30,756 nucleotides of DNA from Cyanophora paradoxa. Taxonomy: Eukaryota; Glaucocystophyceae; Cyanophorales; Cyanophoraceae. A model generated the notes under the pieces. It was not told the DNA's origin, searched no databases, and saw nothing but the letters and a program-made list of their open reading frames with translations. The stretch is from NCBI GenBank assembly GCA_004431415.1, contig QPMI01000037.1:1-30756 (forward strand), written 5' to 3'. Below, in pieces: positions 10,932 to 18,023 of the stretch; the stretch's first letter is position 1, and each line of letters opens with the position of its first letter. The position numbers were made by a program, and so were the translations under genes.

Positions 10932-11600
10932 CCGCTGCAGCTGGGCGACCAGGGAAGCATTCTCATTCTGGATGCCTGCAGACGTTTCAAACGAAGAATG
11001 AAAGAAGGCGCCCCCGAGCAATTTGACCTTTCAGCCACTGCAGTTGGGCGACCAGGGAAGCATTCTCATTCTGGACGCCTGCAGACGTTTCAAGAGGAGA
11101 CTGGAAGAAGGCGCCCCTGAGCGATTCGACCTTGCAGCCGCTGCAGTTGGGCGAGCAGGGAAGCATTCTCATTCTGGATGCCTGCAGACGTTTCGAACGA
11201 AGAATGAAAGAAGGCGCCCCTGAGCGATTTGACCTTGCAGCCGTTGCAGCTGGGCGAGCAGGGAAGCATTCTCATTCTGGACGCCTGCAGACGTTTCAAA
11301 AGAAGAATGAACGAAGGCGCCCCTGAGCGATTTGACCTTGCAGCCGTTGCAGCTGGGCGAGCAGGGAAGCATTTTCATGCTGGACGCCTGCAGACGTTTC
11401 AAAAGAAGAATGAACGAAGGCGCCCCTGAGCGATTCGACCTTGCAGCCGTTGCAGCTGGGCGAGCAGGGAAGCATTCTCATTCTGGAGGCCTGCAGACGT
11501 TTCAAAAGAAGAATGAACGAAGGCGCCCCTGAGCGATTCGACCTTGCAGCCGCTGCAGCTGGGCGACCAGGAAAGCGTTTTCCTTGCAGCCGCTGCAGTC
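10932..11600. repeat. Minisatellite, 103-bp unit, six full copies plus a partial
   Basis: The phrase (c/t)tgcag(c/t)tgggcga recurs at 10935, 11038, 11141, 11244, 11347, 11450 and 11553, exactly 103 bases apart. The units are nearly identical, most strongly the central ones. The last unit breaks off after about 40 bases. Because 103 is not a multiple of three, each pair of units reads as a similar short peptide in a new frame, so the overlapping open frames here are artefacts of the repeat. Confidence 0.9.
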
Positions 11601-12118
11601 GGGGCTGCAGCGGGGGATTACGCGCGGATACTAATTAACTGAAAGCAGTTATAGCTGAACGCAAAAAAGGCATTTACCGTCGACGCGCTCTTTCGCTTGT
11701 CGAAGTAAGGCGTTATCATCCTGAAGTGATTTCACCTGCTGCTGCAAGCATCGAATCTCCTCCGGATCCCGAAGTTCGGCATTCTGAGAACCGGTACCTG
11801 CGAGCCGGAATTCAACTTATCCGAGGGATAGATAGACTGTCTTTCATCGTGTCACCAGTGTGTTTGTGACAGCCTCCATAGGTTGAAGACCATTCCGACT
11901 GGAGATTTGAGGCACCTTGCGCTGGGACGAATGAAATGGGAGGAAAGGTTTGTTCGAAGCATCCTTTTCTTTTTGCATCGAAGGTGTCAGTGTCGGAGCG
12001 GATGCATCTTTTCCACCGTCGACGCATTCAGACTTGCTCAGCTCCAGAGCAACACGTGCATCCTGCGATTATAATTAACAGCAGAACAGCCGGTTGAAAA
12101 AGCAGAAGTAAAGCAAGC
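11601..12118. other. Intergenic, no gene seen
   Basis: Short open frames only (11812-12027 minus, 11883-12074 plus) with no domain or motif. This is 3' flank of the exonuclease-like gene. Confidence 0.4.
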
Positions 12119-12823
12119 TCACCTCTTTATCACAGACGTCGAGGACAAACCTCCTGCTCGTCTCCGGATACTAAACGATAGCGGAAGTTTGCGAGAGCGA
12201 TAGATAGTGATAGCGAAAACTTTGCAGAAGTCAGCTTCAACCCCACCCTTTTTAAAATGACTTTGATAATCCGATGCCTGTTTCCAATTCCCGAAAAGCG
12301 AAGGCCAGCCTCGTCTCGTCCACTTCGGCGCTGTCCAGCCAGTCCCGAAGAATCTGAAATCCTCAGGTTTCTCGAACGCCTTACGCAAAAATTCCGTAGA
12401 AAGATCCTGGATTCCGGATTTGAGACCTTTTTGTCTTCTGTCTTTCTGCAAGGTTCCGTCCAGCTTCGCTGCGGTGGCTAGGTCGTCGATTTCGATCGCC
12501 CGAAGTGACGGCCACTGGATATCAAGAGTTTTACGAATCCTTTCGACGTGCTCCGTGCTGTTACTCCACACCCCGCAGTAGACGATGCTTGGATCAAACA
12601 GAGGCACCAAAGTTGCTCTGTGGTTGTCCGATGCGAGGAAGGTACTGTCAATGCATATCCGGAAATTGGGTGACGCGATTCCAAGGAACGATATTCCCTG
12701 CTCCTTCGGCGAACCGAAAAGCCACTTCGGACGAATGAAGAGCGGAGTGTTCTTCGAATCCAAAAGGAGGGCTCTGAACGTGTTCTCAACCTGTTGCACA
12801 CTCAGCTGCAAGTCCACGTGCAT
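12119..12823 (-). CDS. Degenerate RNase D / WRN-type 3'-5' exonuclease-like protein
   Basis: The 234-codon frame follows the layout of a DEDD exonuclease. A P-K-W segment near residue 32 sits where DxEW is expected; SFLGIASPNFRICIDSTFL (about 45-63) matches the 'aLLQLA...lId' strand; SIVYCGVWSNSTEHVERI follows; then IEIDDLATAA (about 110) resembles the iDL..la element; GLKSGIQDLSTEFL (about 132) resembles gL..L...L; and FFGTGW matches the Trp-containing end. The first catalytic Asp-Glu pair is missing (RPKW), so activity is doubtful. The last 60 residues are basic and may be a wrong frame after a shift near 12300. The match is by pattern only, and I hold it loosely. The start near 12823 is the first Met. 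Confidence 0.35.
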   Translation of the reverse strand: MHVDLQLSVQQVENTFRALLLDSKNTPLFIRPKWLFGSPKEQGISFLGIASPNFRICIDSTFLASDNHRATLVPLFDPSIVYCGVWSNSTEHVERIRKTLDIQWPSLRAIEIDDLATAAKLDGTLQKDRRQKGLKSGIQDLSTEFLRKAFEKPEDFRFFGTGWTAPKWTRRGWPSLFGNWKQASDYQSHFKKGGVEADFCKVFAITIYRSRKLPLSFSIRRRAGGLSSTSVIKR

Positions 12824-12949
12824 TCACACAGCACAGGCACGGGCGCACATCTGCAAGTGCGTGGGCTCGAGTGAACAGCCTTTGCGTGTGCATTACTGCG
12901 GGAGCTTCTCGCTTCTCCCAAGTACCCGCTTGAGCTCGGAGTTGCAAGA

Positions 12950-13180
12950 GGTTTCGGCCGAGGTTTCGACCTGCGTGTGCCGCGCTGCGTTCAAATGGTT
13001 GATTCCACGGATCTGCAGGTTTGCCTACCTCTACTTGTGAGAACCGGAGCTTTAAACCCGAGGTGCTCCGCTGCAGGGCGCTCCGGACGAGGTTTTGACC
13101 TGCGTATGCGGCAGTGCGTTCAAATGGTTGATTCCACGGTTCGGGCGGGTTTGCATACCTCTAAATTTGCGTACTGGAGC
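12950..13180. repeat. Direct duplication, unit about 129 bp
   Basis: The sequence aggttt(c/t)gacctgcgt at 12961 recurs at 13090 with the shared core gcgttcaaatggttgattccacgg (identical), then ggtttgc(c/a)tacctct and ggagcttt. The copies have diverged at the edges. Nearby at 13205-13260, cccggcgactttgcc is repeated twice and a third related copy follows. No gene is supported from 12824 to 13400; this is upstream sequence of the exonuclease-like gene and of H3-tail copy 3. Confidence 0.7.
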
Positions 13181-13407
13181 TTTCCTCGCGTCTTCGCTCC
13201 AAGTGTCCCCGGCGACTTTGCCCCGGCGACTTTGCCCGGGGGAACTACTTTGCCGGGGGGTACCCGTCCGACCACTGCACCAGCAAGGCTCCAAAAGCGG
13301 CACCCAGCAGATTGAGTAGATCGAGTCTGGCGCTCATGATTTCATGCCTGCGCATGCCTGCGCGCAGTAGATCACGGTGCGCCTGCGCATTCCTGCGGAT
13401 TTCGAAC

Positions 13408-14039
13408 ATGCAGCGCGGCGACGAAGCAGCAGCAAGCAGCAAGCAGCTCGCTTCCAAAGCTTCACGGAAGTCAGCAGCGACAGAGTCCCGACAGCCGACA
13501 GCAGAGCAGATCGCAGAGTCGGAAGCGCTGATTGCTCTATTCACGCCGCGACCGCGGCTCGAGAACGAGGGCAGCTCTATCGAGGTTCGCGTTCTCGGTG
13601 ACTGCCGGCCTTCCCCGCTACGCGTCACTTCAATGACAGGTCCAACCCGGTTGCATCTTCGCCTCGCAACAGCCCTAATCGCAACAGCGCAGGGCCTGTG
13701 CGAGTCACGATAGATATTTCAAACTTTCGAATGTCGTGGCAGAGAGTTCTTCGGGCCCGTGCGTACATGGACCTGAACTGTCATGCGTACGTAATCGATT
13801 TCCGCACTTTGGATCTGTATCGGTATGACCCAGCTAGCCGGTGCTTCGAGCCGCTGGTGCAAGCGATCTTTGCTTCTTACCTCGATTTCTGATCCGGTAT
13901 TCGCGAATTCACGCGAACATGTGCACAGGCGTCGAGTCCGCTGGGGCCATTCGCGGATGACCTGGTCTACGTGGCGAGGAATTCGGTAATACCGGATGTC
14001 GAGCACGCGCCCTTCCTGGCGACCGTTTCCGGATCCTAG
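13408..14039 (+). CDS. Histone H3-tail-like fusion protein, copy 3 (frameshifted)
   Basis: From ATG 13408 the peptide contains KQLASKASRKSAATES, aligning with H3 KQLATKAARKSAPAT (residues 18-32). The H3 1-17 part is not in this frame, although a neighbouring frame just upstream reads ATKQ. The linker PTAEQIAESEALIALFTPRP and domain IEVRVLGDCRPSPLRVTSMT match copies 2 and 4. A one-base loss just after ATGACAGGT (about 13640) shifts the frame; the rest resumes as NSAGPVRVTIDISNF and ends LVQAIFASYLDF with TGA at 13890-13892. Past this TGA the same frame stays open to TAG 14037-14039 and matches the other copies (FADDLVYVARNSVIPDVEHA). Function unknown. The copy shares a segmental duplication with copy 4. 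Confidence 0.5.
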
Positions 14040-14179
14040 CCAGTGCCAAGGCCCCTAGCGGCCCGACAGCTGCATCTTATTGGAATTCATGGCCGCCGAC
14101 GCCATGCACGATATTTGAACAGGGAATGCTGTACTTCGTTTTGTCAATTCGAATTTTCGTCGCGATTTAATGTATCGGC

Positions 14180-14280
14180 ATTGATTTCGCGAAGGTCGCG
14201 AAGCGCTTCATCCACGGACGGATGAAGAGGATCGCGAACGCGGAAACCACCATCACAGAGCTGAATCGCGAACGAAGTCA
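14180..14280 (-). pseudogene. Truncated duplicate of exon 2 of the 15388-16174 gene
   Basis: About 80 bases at 14196-14275 are almost identical to 15507-15577. On the minus strand they encode QLCDGGFRVRDPLHPSVDEA, matching QLCDGGFRVCDPLHPSVDEA of the intact exon, then diverge at both ends. No start, splice site or continuation is present, so this is a fragment carried by the segmental duplication. Confidence 0.65.
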
Positions 14281-14366
14281 CGGTCAGTATGCCCAGGGGT
14301 AATCCCACCGGGGGGTAAACATTAAGGCATTGGGGTTAACGTTGCGGCCGCGCATCTCTAGAAGCA

Positions 14367-15006
14367 ATGTCAAGCAAAGCTCCCCGCAAAGTTCTCGGCA
14401 CTAGACCCAGACCAAAGAAAGCACCGCCTACTTCACGATTCGTACCCGATCCAGAGCCAACAGCGGAGCAGGTCGCAGAGTCGGAAGCGCTGATTGCTCT
14501 ATACACGCCGCGACGTTTACCGCGGCTCGAGAACGAGCTCGAGGGCAGCTCTGTCGAGGTGCGCGTTCTCGGGACTGCCGCCCTTCTCGGCCACGCGTCA
14601 CTGAAATGACAGGTGCACATGTGTCCGGTTCATCGTTGCTCTGCCAGTGCGCCCTAATTGCAACCGCGCAGGGCCTGTGCGAATCAAGCTGTATGTTTCA
14701 AAGACGTGGGAGAAAGATCTTCTGGCCCAAGCGTACCGGGAATTGCGCTGCACACCGGTGCCCATTGATCGCCGCGAGCTGTCGCTCTATCGGTACGACC
14801 CAGCTAGCCGGTGCTTCGAGCCGCTGGTGCAAGCGATCTTTGCTTCTTACCTCGATTTCTGATGCGGCATTCCCGAATTCACGCGTGCATGTGCACAGGC
14901 GTCGAGTCCAGGGCCATCCCCGGATGACCTGTTCTACGTGGCAATGAAGGAAATCATCCCGGAAGTCGAGCATGCACCCTTCCTGGCAACCGTTACAGGA
15001 TCCTAG
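14367..15006 (+). CDS. Histone H3-tail-like fusion protein, copy 4 (frameshifted)
   Basis: The start MSSKAPRKVLGTRPRP aligns with H3 from S10 (STGGKAPRKQLATK), keeping KAPRK but lacking the H3 1-9 part. The linker PTAEQVAESEALIALYTPRR and domain start VEVRVLG match the paralogues. One base is lost at about 14572 (gttctcggGAC versus gttctcggtGAC) and another near 14628, after which the frame continues NRAGPVRIKLYVSKTWEKDL and YRYDPASRCFEPLVQAIFAS to TGA 14860-14862. In the same frame beyond the TGA comes PSPDDLFYVAMKEIIPEVEH, then a stop at TAG 15004-15006. Differences from the other copies in this last segment fall largely at third codon positions, which supports past or present translation. 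Function unknown. Confidence 0.5.
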
Positions 15007-15387
15007 CCAGTGTCAAGGCCCTAGCGGTCCGACAGCTGCATCTTATTCGAATTGCACGCCGGCGCCATGCACGCTAGCGGTGGCCGCCGGCGCCATGCAA
15101 GCTAGCCGAACAGAGATTCTTGTGCACAGAGATTGGTAGCAGTATTGTCTTCTCGAATTCGAATTCAGAGCGCCTTGGGCATGGCTGCCGCGGCCGCGAT
15201 CGCATAAATCGAAGAGTTGGAATTCTCCAGAGAACTATGTATGCGAAAACCATCGAAGAGTTAAAGTTTCCGAATACAATTACGTGCCCCCCCTGCCCGG
15301 CCCCGTTGAGGTTGGTTCCGAGGTTGAGGTGCTCAAGCTTCAGCTGCAGTATACTATTGCGTGCTTGTTCAAAGTACATGCAAGATG
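15007..15387. other. Intergenic, no supported gene
   Basis: The first 100 bases repeat the 3' flank of H3-tail copy 3 (cagctgcatcttatt(c/g)gaatt, gccggcgccatgcac). Overlapping frames on both strands (15120-15464 plus, 15074-15391 minus) have no motif. The phrase tgcgtgcttgttca occurs twice (about 15359 and 15411). Confidence 0.4.
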
Positions 15388-16174
15388 TCAAAAGTCATGC
15401 AAAATGTGCTTGCGTGCTTGTTCAGTGGCCTGCTTTTCTTTCAGGCGCTTGGAAATGTCCCTAAAGAACTCGAGGTCGCTGTTGCTGAGGCAGAGTCCGC
15501 AGAGGTCGCGAAGCGCTTCATCCACGGACGGATGAAGAGGATCGCAAACGCGGAAACCACCATCACAGAGCTGAAACATGCGCAGCGGGCTCTTCACCAC
15601 TTGAAAACCTTCGAGGGTGACCATACAGATGTCCTCCCAGAGTCCCCCTGTGCTCATGATCACTGGCTCTGTGAAAGCAAAATTTCTCGGGGTAAATTAA
15701 AACAGAAGGCCATGCGCACTGTTCAGGTCCAGATTCCCCTCCCCTCCGACGGCAGAGATTCAATCAGGGTGGTGCAGTAATTCGTGTCCTCACCTTCTCC
15801 TTCGCGATCGCTGTCCTCGCCCGACTGGGGAGGATGTCGAAGGCCCGCGACTGCCGGTGGAGCTTGGCAATCCGAAGCGCCAAATTAGCGAAGGGCCGAA
15901 CGTCCATAGGGAGTTCGTGCAAAGTGCTGGCACTTTCGATACCCAGGATGATGGCGCATATGCACAGTGGGGATGATGGGTTCTCGACACAGGTACGACA
16001 CGGAACCTCCTTTGGCCGCTCTTCCACTTCTTCGTCGTCGCTGAGAGCTCTTGCGTCGTTCTTGGCGGCTGCAGCCCGCTCCTCAGCCTTCCGCAGACGT
16101 CGATGAATCTCCGCCACCGCTTCCGCTGACGCTTGCTTCTCGAGCTGCCGCCGCGACGCCTCATCTCGCGACAC
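15388..16174 (-). CDS. Coiled-coil protein with Cys pairs, two exons, 5' end cut by viral DNA
   Basis: Exon 1 (16174-15794) opens with a charged coiled coil (RRQLEKQASAEAVAEIHRRL), then an acidic patch and CRTCVENPSSPLCIC, a possible metal-binding Cys cluster. A donor AAG|GTGAGG at 15793 and an acceptor after a T-rich tract (CACAGAG|CC at 15666) define a 127-nt intron in phase 0. Exon 2 (15666-15388) reads STGGLWEDICMVTLEGFQVV, then LCDGGFRVCDPLHPSVDEAL, and a C-terminal helix (FFRDISKRLKEKQATEQARK). The sum is about 219 residues. I do not recognise the family. The frame is open up to 16174, where AT-rich DNA with a 28-bp inverted repeat starts. No convincing start codon is needed there, so the real N-terminus was probably upstream and has been separated by the insertion. 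Confidence 0.5.
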
Positions 16175-16454
16175 ATAGTAAAATGCGGAGTTTTAACCCT
16201 CGGCTTAATCTTAATTGATTTTGTTGATATATCTCGTATATTCTATTTCAATCAATCGATAATCTGTGTATATCTTATCGAATATTCAATTATTTCGATT
16301 ATTTTGTATTCTTTTCGATATTTTATCGTAAATTTCTCTTATTTTCCGATTAGTCTTACTGAGTTAATCGATAATCTGTATATATTTCCGAATAATATAA
16401 CTGAATCTCAATTAGATCTTGCCTCTGGTTAAAACTCCGCATTTTACTATGTGT
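16171..16454. repeat. 28-bp perfect inverted repeat at the host/virus junction
   Basis: Left arm 16171-16198 begins ACACATAGTAAAATGCGG; right arm 16427-16454 is its exact reverse complement and ends CCGCATTTTACTATGTGT. The 228 bases between are extremely AT-rich, with aatcgataatctgt repeated (about 16252 and 16366). The left arm abuts GC-rich coding DNA; the right arm abuts AT-rich DNA. Flanking bases do not form a target-site duplication around this 284-bp piece alone, so it may be the terminal structure of the larger element rather than a free-standing small transposon. Confidence 0.85.
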
Positions 16455-17300
16455 GATTGGTCTAAAAGTTAATTGATTTAATCGATATTATATTCATGTA
16501 CTTTCTCGATTAAATTTAATTAAATTTAAATTCATTTAATCGGAAATATATCGCTTAACTCGATTAAGATCCATATTAGATTCATTTGTTTAATAAAACA
16601 AATAGATCTCTTATTGAATCCAATCGTAATTATACATGAAACTTATATGATTTTATCATTGTTTTATTGAGTCTAAGGGGGACCCTTAGGAATTTAATGA
16701 ATAATTGGGTGTCACAGGTGTCACAGGTCCATCCCATCGAAAGGGAAAATCACTCTTTATAGGGCTTGAGCTGGGATAAACCTGTGACACCTGTGACACA
16801 TACCATATTCAGTAAGGACCTCTTATATTGTGAAAATCTCAGTGTTAGTTGGTGTAGTTGATTCAAAAAATGCATTTTATACTCTGATTCATTGTTATTT
16901 CCTGTGAAATTTGAGTCAACTCAACCCACTTAGTCAACCCTTGCATTGAATTCGTAACAAAATCCATATACTATTACTACTTTTACGATTAATATGAGTC
17001 AACCTTGAGTCCACTTTAATATAAATATTATATAATAGGGGAGTGTTGAGTTTTAGTGTAAGGAAATCGAATAGTATTCGAAATACTTGACATTGCTTAA
17101 TGTAGGGTGCATTCATATTTTGGCTACATCATACAGTAGAATTTCTATCGTAAAGAATGACCGGAATCCGGAAAATAATCATTGTAAAAAGCTATTGTAG
17201 GTAAAGGATATATTATATCCTGTTGTAATAATAATAATAGCTGATCAATGTTATTGTTATAAAACAAAGGAATCCTTTCAAAACTCATTATAGAAACTCA
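16455..17300. other. AT-rich non-coding viral end region
   Basis: No gene is supported. The region holds the palindrome at 16709-16799, several copies of GAGTCAAC/TGAGTC near 16911-17012, and runs of TA-rich sequence. It separates the inverted repeat from the first viral gene, whose 3' end is at 17301, so it is downstream of a leftward cluster. Confidence 0.45.
16709..16799. repeat. 20-bp inverted repeat made of TGTCACAGG direct repeats
   Basis: GTGTCACAGGTGTCACAGGT (16709-16728) pairs exactly with 16780-16799. Each arm is itself two tandem copies of TGTCACAGG. Pairing extends imperfectly inward (TCCATCCCA with TGGGATAAA). The 51-base interior contains no gene. It could be a protein-binding site, origin or transcript terminator for the leftward gene cluster; the sequence does not decide. 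Confidence 0.85.
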
Positions 17301-17699
17301 TCAAAACGGGAATCTATCATGTTTATGTCTTTCAGTCTTCTCAAATGTGAGGAAATTCATTGTTTTATCGATCTCATCTGCTACTGCTTGTGTTTTATGC
17401 TGAGCTTCTTTACCACAACTGAATATATCAATTGCTAACATGCCTTCATTGGAATAACAATGAGCTGTACAATGGCTTTCATCTAATAGCAGAACCAATG
17501 CAAAACCAGGAGGTGATACTTTGCCATCAAATATTTCACAATGTTTATGAACAATCCTAATACCTTGTCTCAATATAGCTTGTTCAAGGGTTCCCATAAT
17601 CCAATTACCTAGGAAGCTAACATGCTCATGTCCTGTTGCAATAGCTGATTTAGCTTTGTAATCAAGCATAACATGAAAGCCTCTGTATTTAGTCTCCAT
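17301..17699 (-). CDS. speD: S-adenosylmethionine decarboxylase, prokaryotic SpeD type
   Basis: The enzyme makes decarboxylated S-adenosylmethionine, the aminopropyl donor for spermidine. The core reads LLLDESHCTAHCYSNEGM, then AIDIFSCG. The Ser of ESH is where SpeD proteins cleave themselves to make the pyruvoyl cofactor. The His five residues later and the Cys twenty residues later fall at the spacing of the Thermotoga enzyme's Ser63, His68 and Cys83 (family knowledge), so the active site looks complete. I chose METKYRGFH (ATG 17697-17699), giving 132 residues, a normal length; an upstream start adds 16 residues overlapping the next gene. The frame is unbroken. The gene follows the zinc-ribbon gene in a leftward cluster. 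A spermidine role during infection is inference; some viral SpeD relatives decarboxylate other amino acids. Confidence 0.85.
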   Translation of the reverse strand: METKYRGFHVMLDYKAKSAIATGHEHVSFLGNWIMGTLEQAILRQGIRIVHKHCEIFDGKVSPPGFALVLLLDESHCTAHCYSNEGMLAIDIFSCGKEAQHKTQAVADEIDKTMNFLTFEKTERHKHDRFPF

Positions 17700-17728
17700 T
17701 AAGAATACCTTAGAAAAATTAATTAAAC

Positions 17729-18001
17729 CTAATCGAACCGAATGCAAACATCCCTATATTCCACTGTGATTGATGAAGTAGCCCTTTTCCTATGTGCTTG
17801 ACTTTTTCTTTTATTACAGTCCCTACACCCTGATCCCTTCACATGATTAAAGGGATAGGTAAGGATCACTTTGTTACACTGCAAACATCTAACAGATACT
17901 TTCTCTTGAGCTTTGATGTAATGTGTCTCACTGTAATCGAATTTATCTTTACCATGGACTGTCATAGCAGCATCAATAAACTTTTTTGTTTTACTATCCA
18001 T
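17729..18001 (-). CDS. Small zinc-ribbon protein of the type common in large DNA viruses
   Basis: The 90-residue frame begins MDSKTKKFIDAAMTVHGKDK and continues FDYSETHYIKAQEKVSVRC, a pattern (F...A...HG..YDYS...Y....KV.I.C) I know from zinc-binding modules in large DNA viruses, often attached to endonuclease domains. Two Cys pairs (CLQC about residue 39 and CRDC about 58) should bind zinc. No nuclease domain follows; the tail is basic. It lies 29 bp upstream of the SpeD gene start and 22 bp after the gene at 18024, in the same direction. DNA binding is inference. Confidence 0.6.
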   Translation of the reverse strand: MDSKTKKFIDAAMTVHGKDKFDYSETHYIKAQEKVSVRCLQCNKVILTYPFNHVKGSGCRDCNKRKSQAHRKRATSSITVEYRDVCIRFD

Positions 18002-18023
18002 ATTCTATATATAACCAATATTC

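Noticed and set aside
10987-11505. A family of small repeated proteins
   Set aside because: They come from a 103-bp repeat read in rotating frames on both strands; no single frame spans more than about two units.
14830-14935. A 72-nt in-frame intron (GTGCAAG...GCACAG) hiding the TGA in H3-tail copies
   Set aside because: The bases from GTGCAAG to TGA vary mainly at third codon positions between copies, as coding DNA does, and the donor is weak. I keep it only as the main alternative to recoding.
13245-14973. Minus-strand frames opposite H3-tail copies 3 and 4
   Set aside because: They are antisense shadows; the plus frames match the other two copies and the H3 tail.
16171-16454. Simple MITE insertion
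   Set aside because: No target-site duplication flanks the two arms, and the composition differs completely on the two sides.
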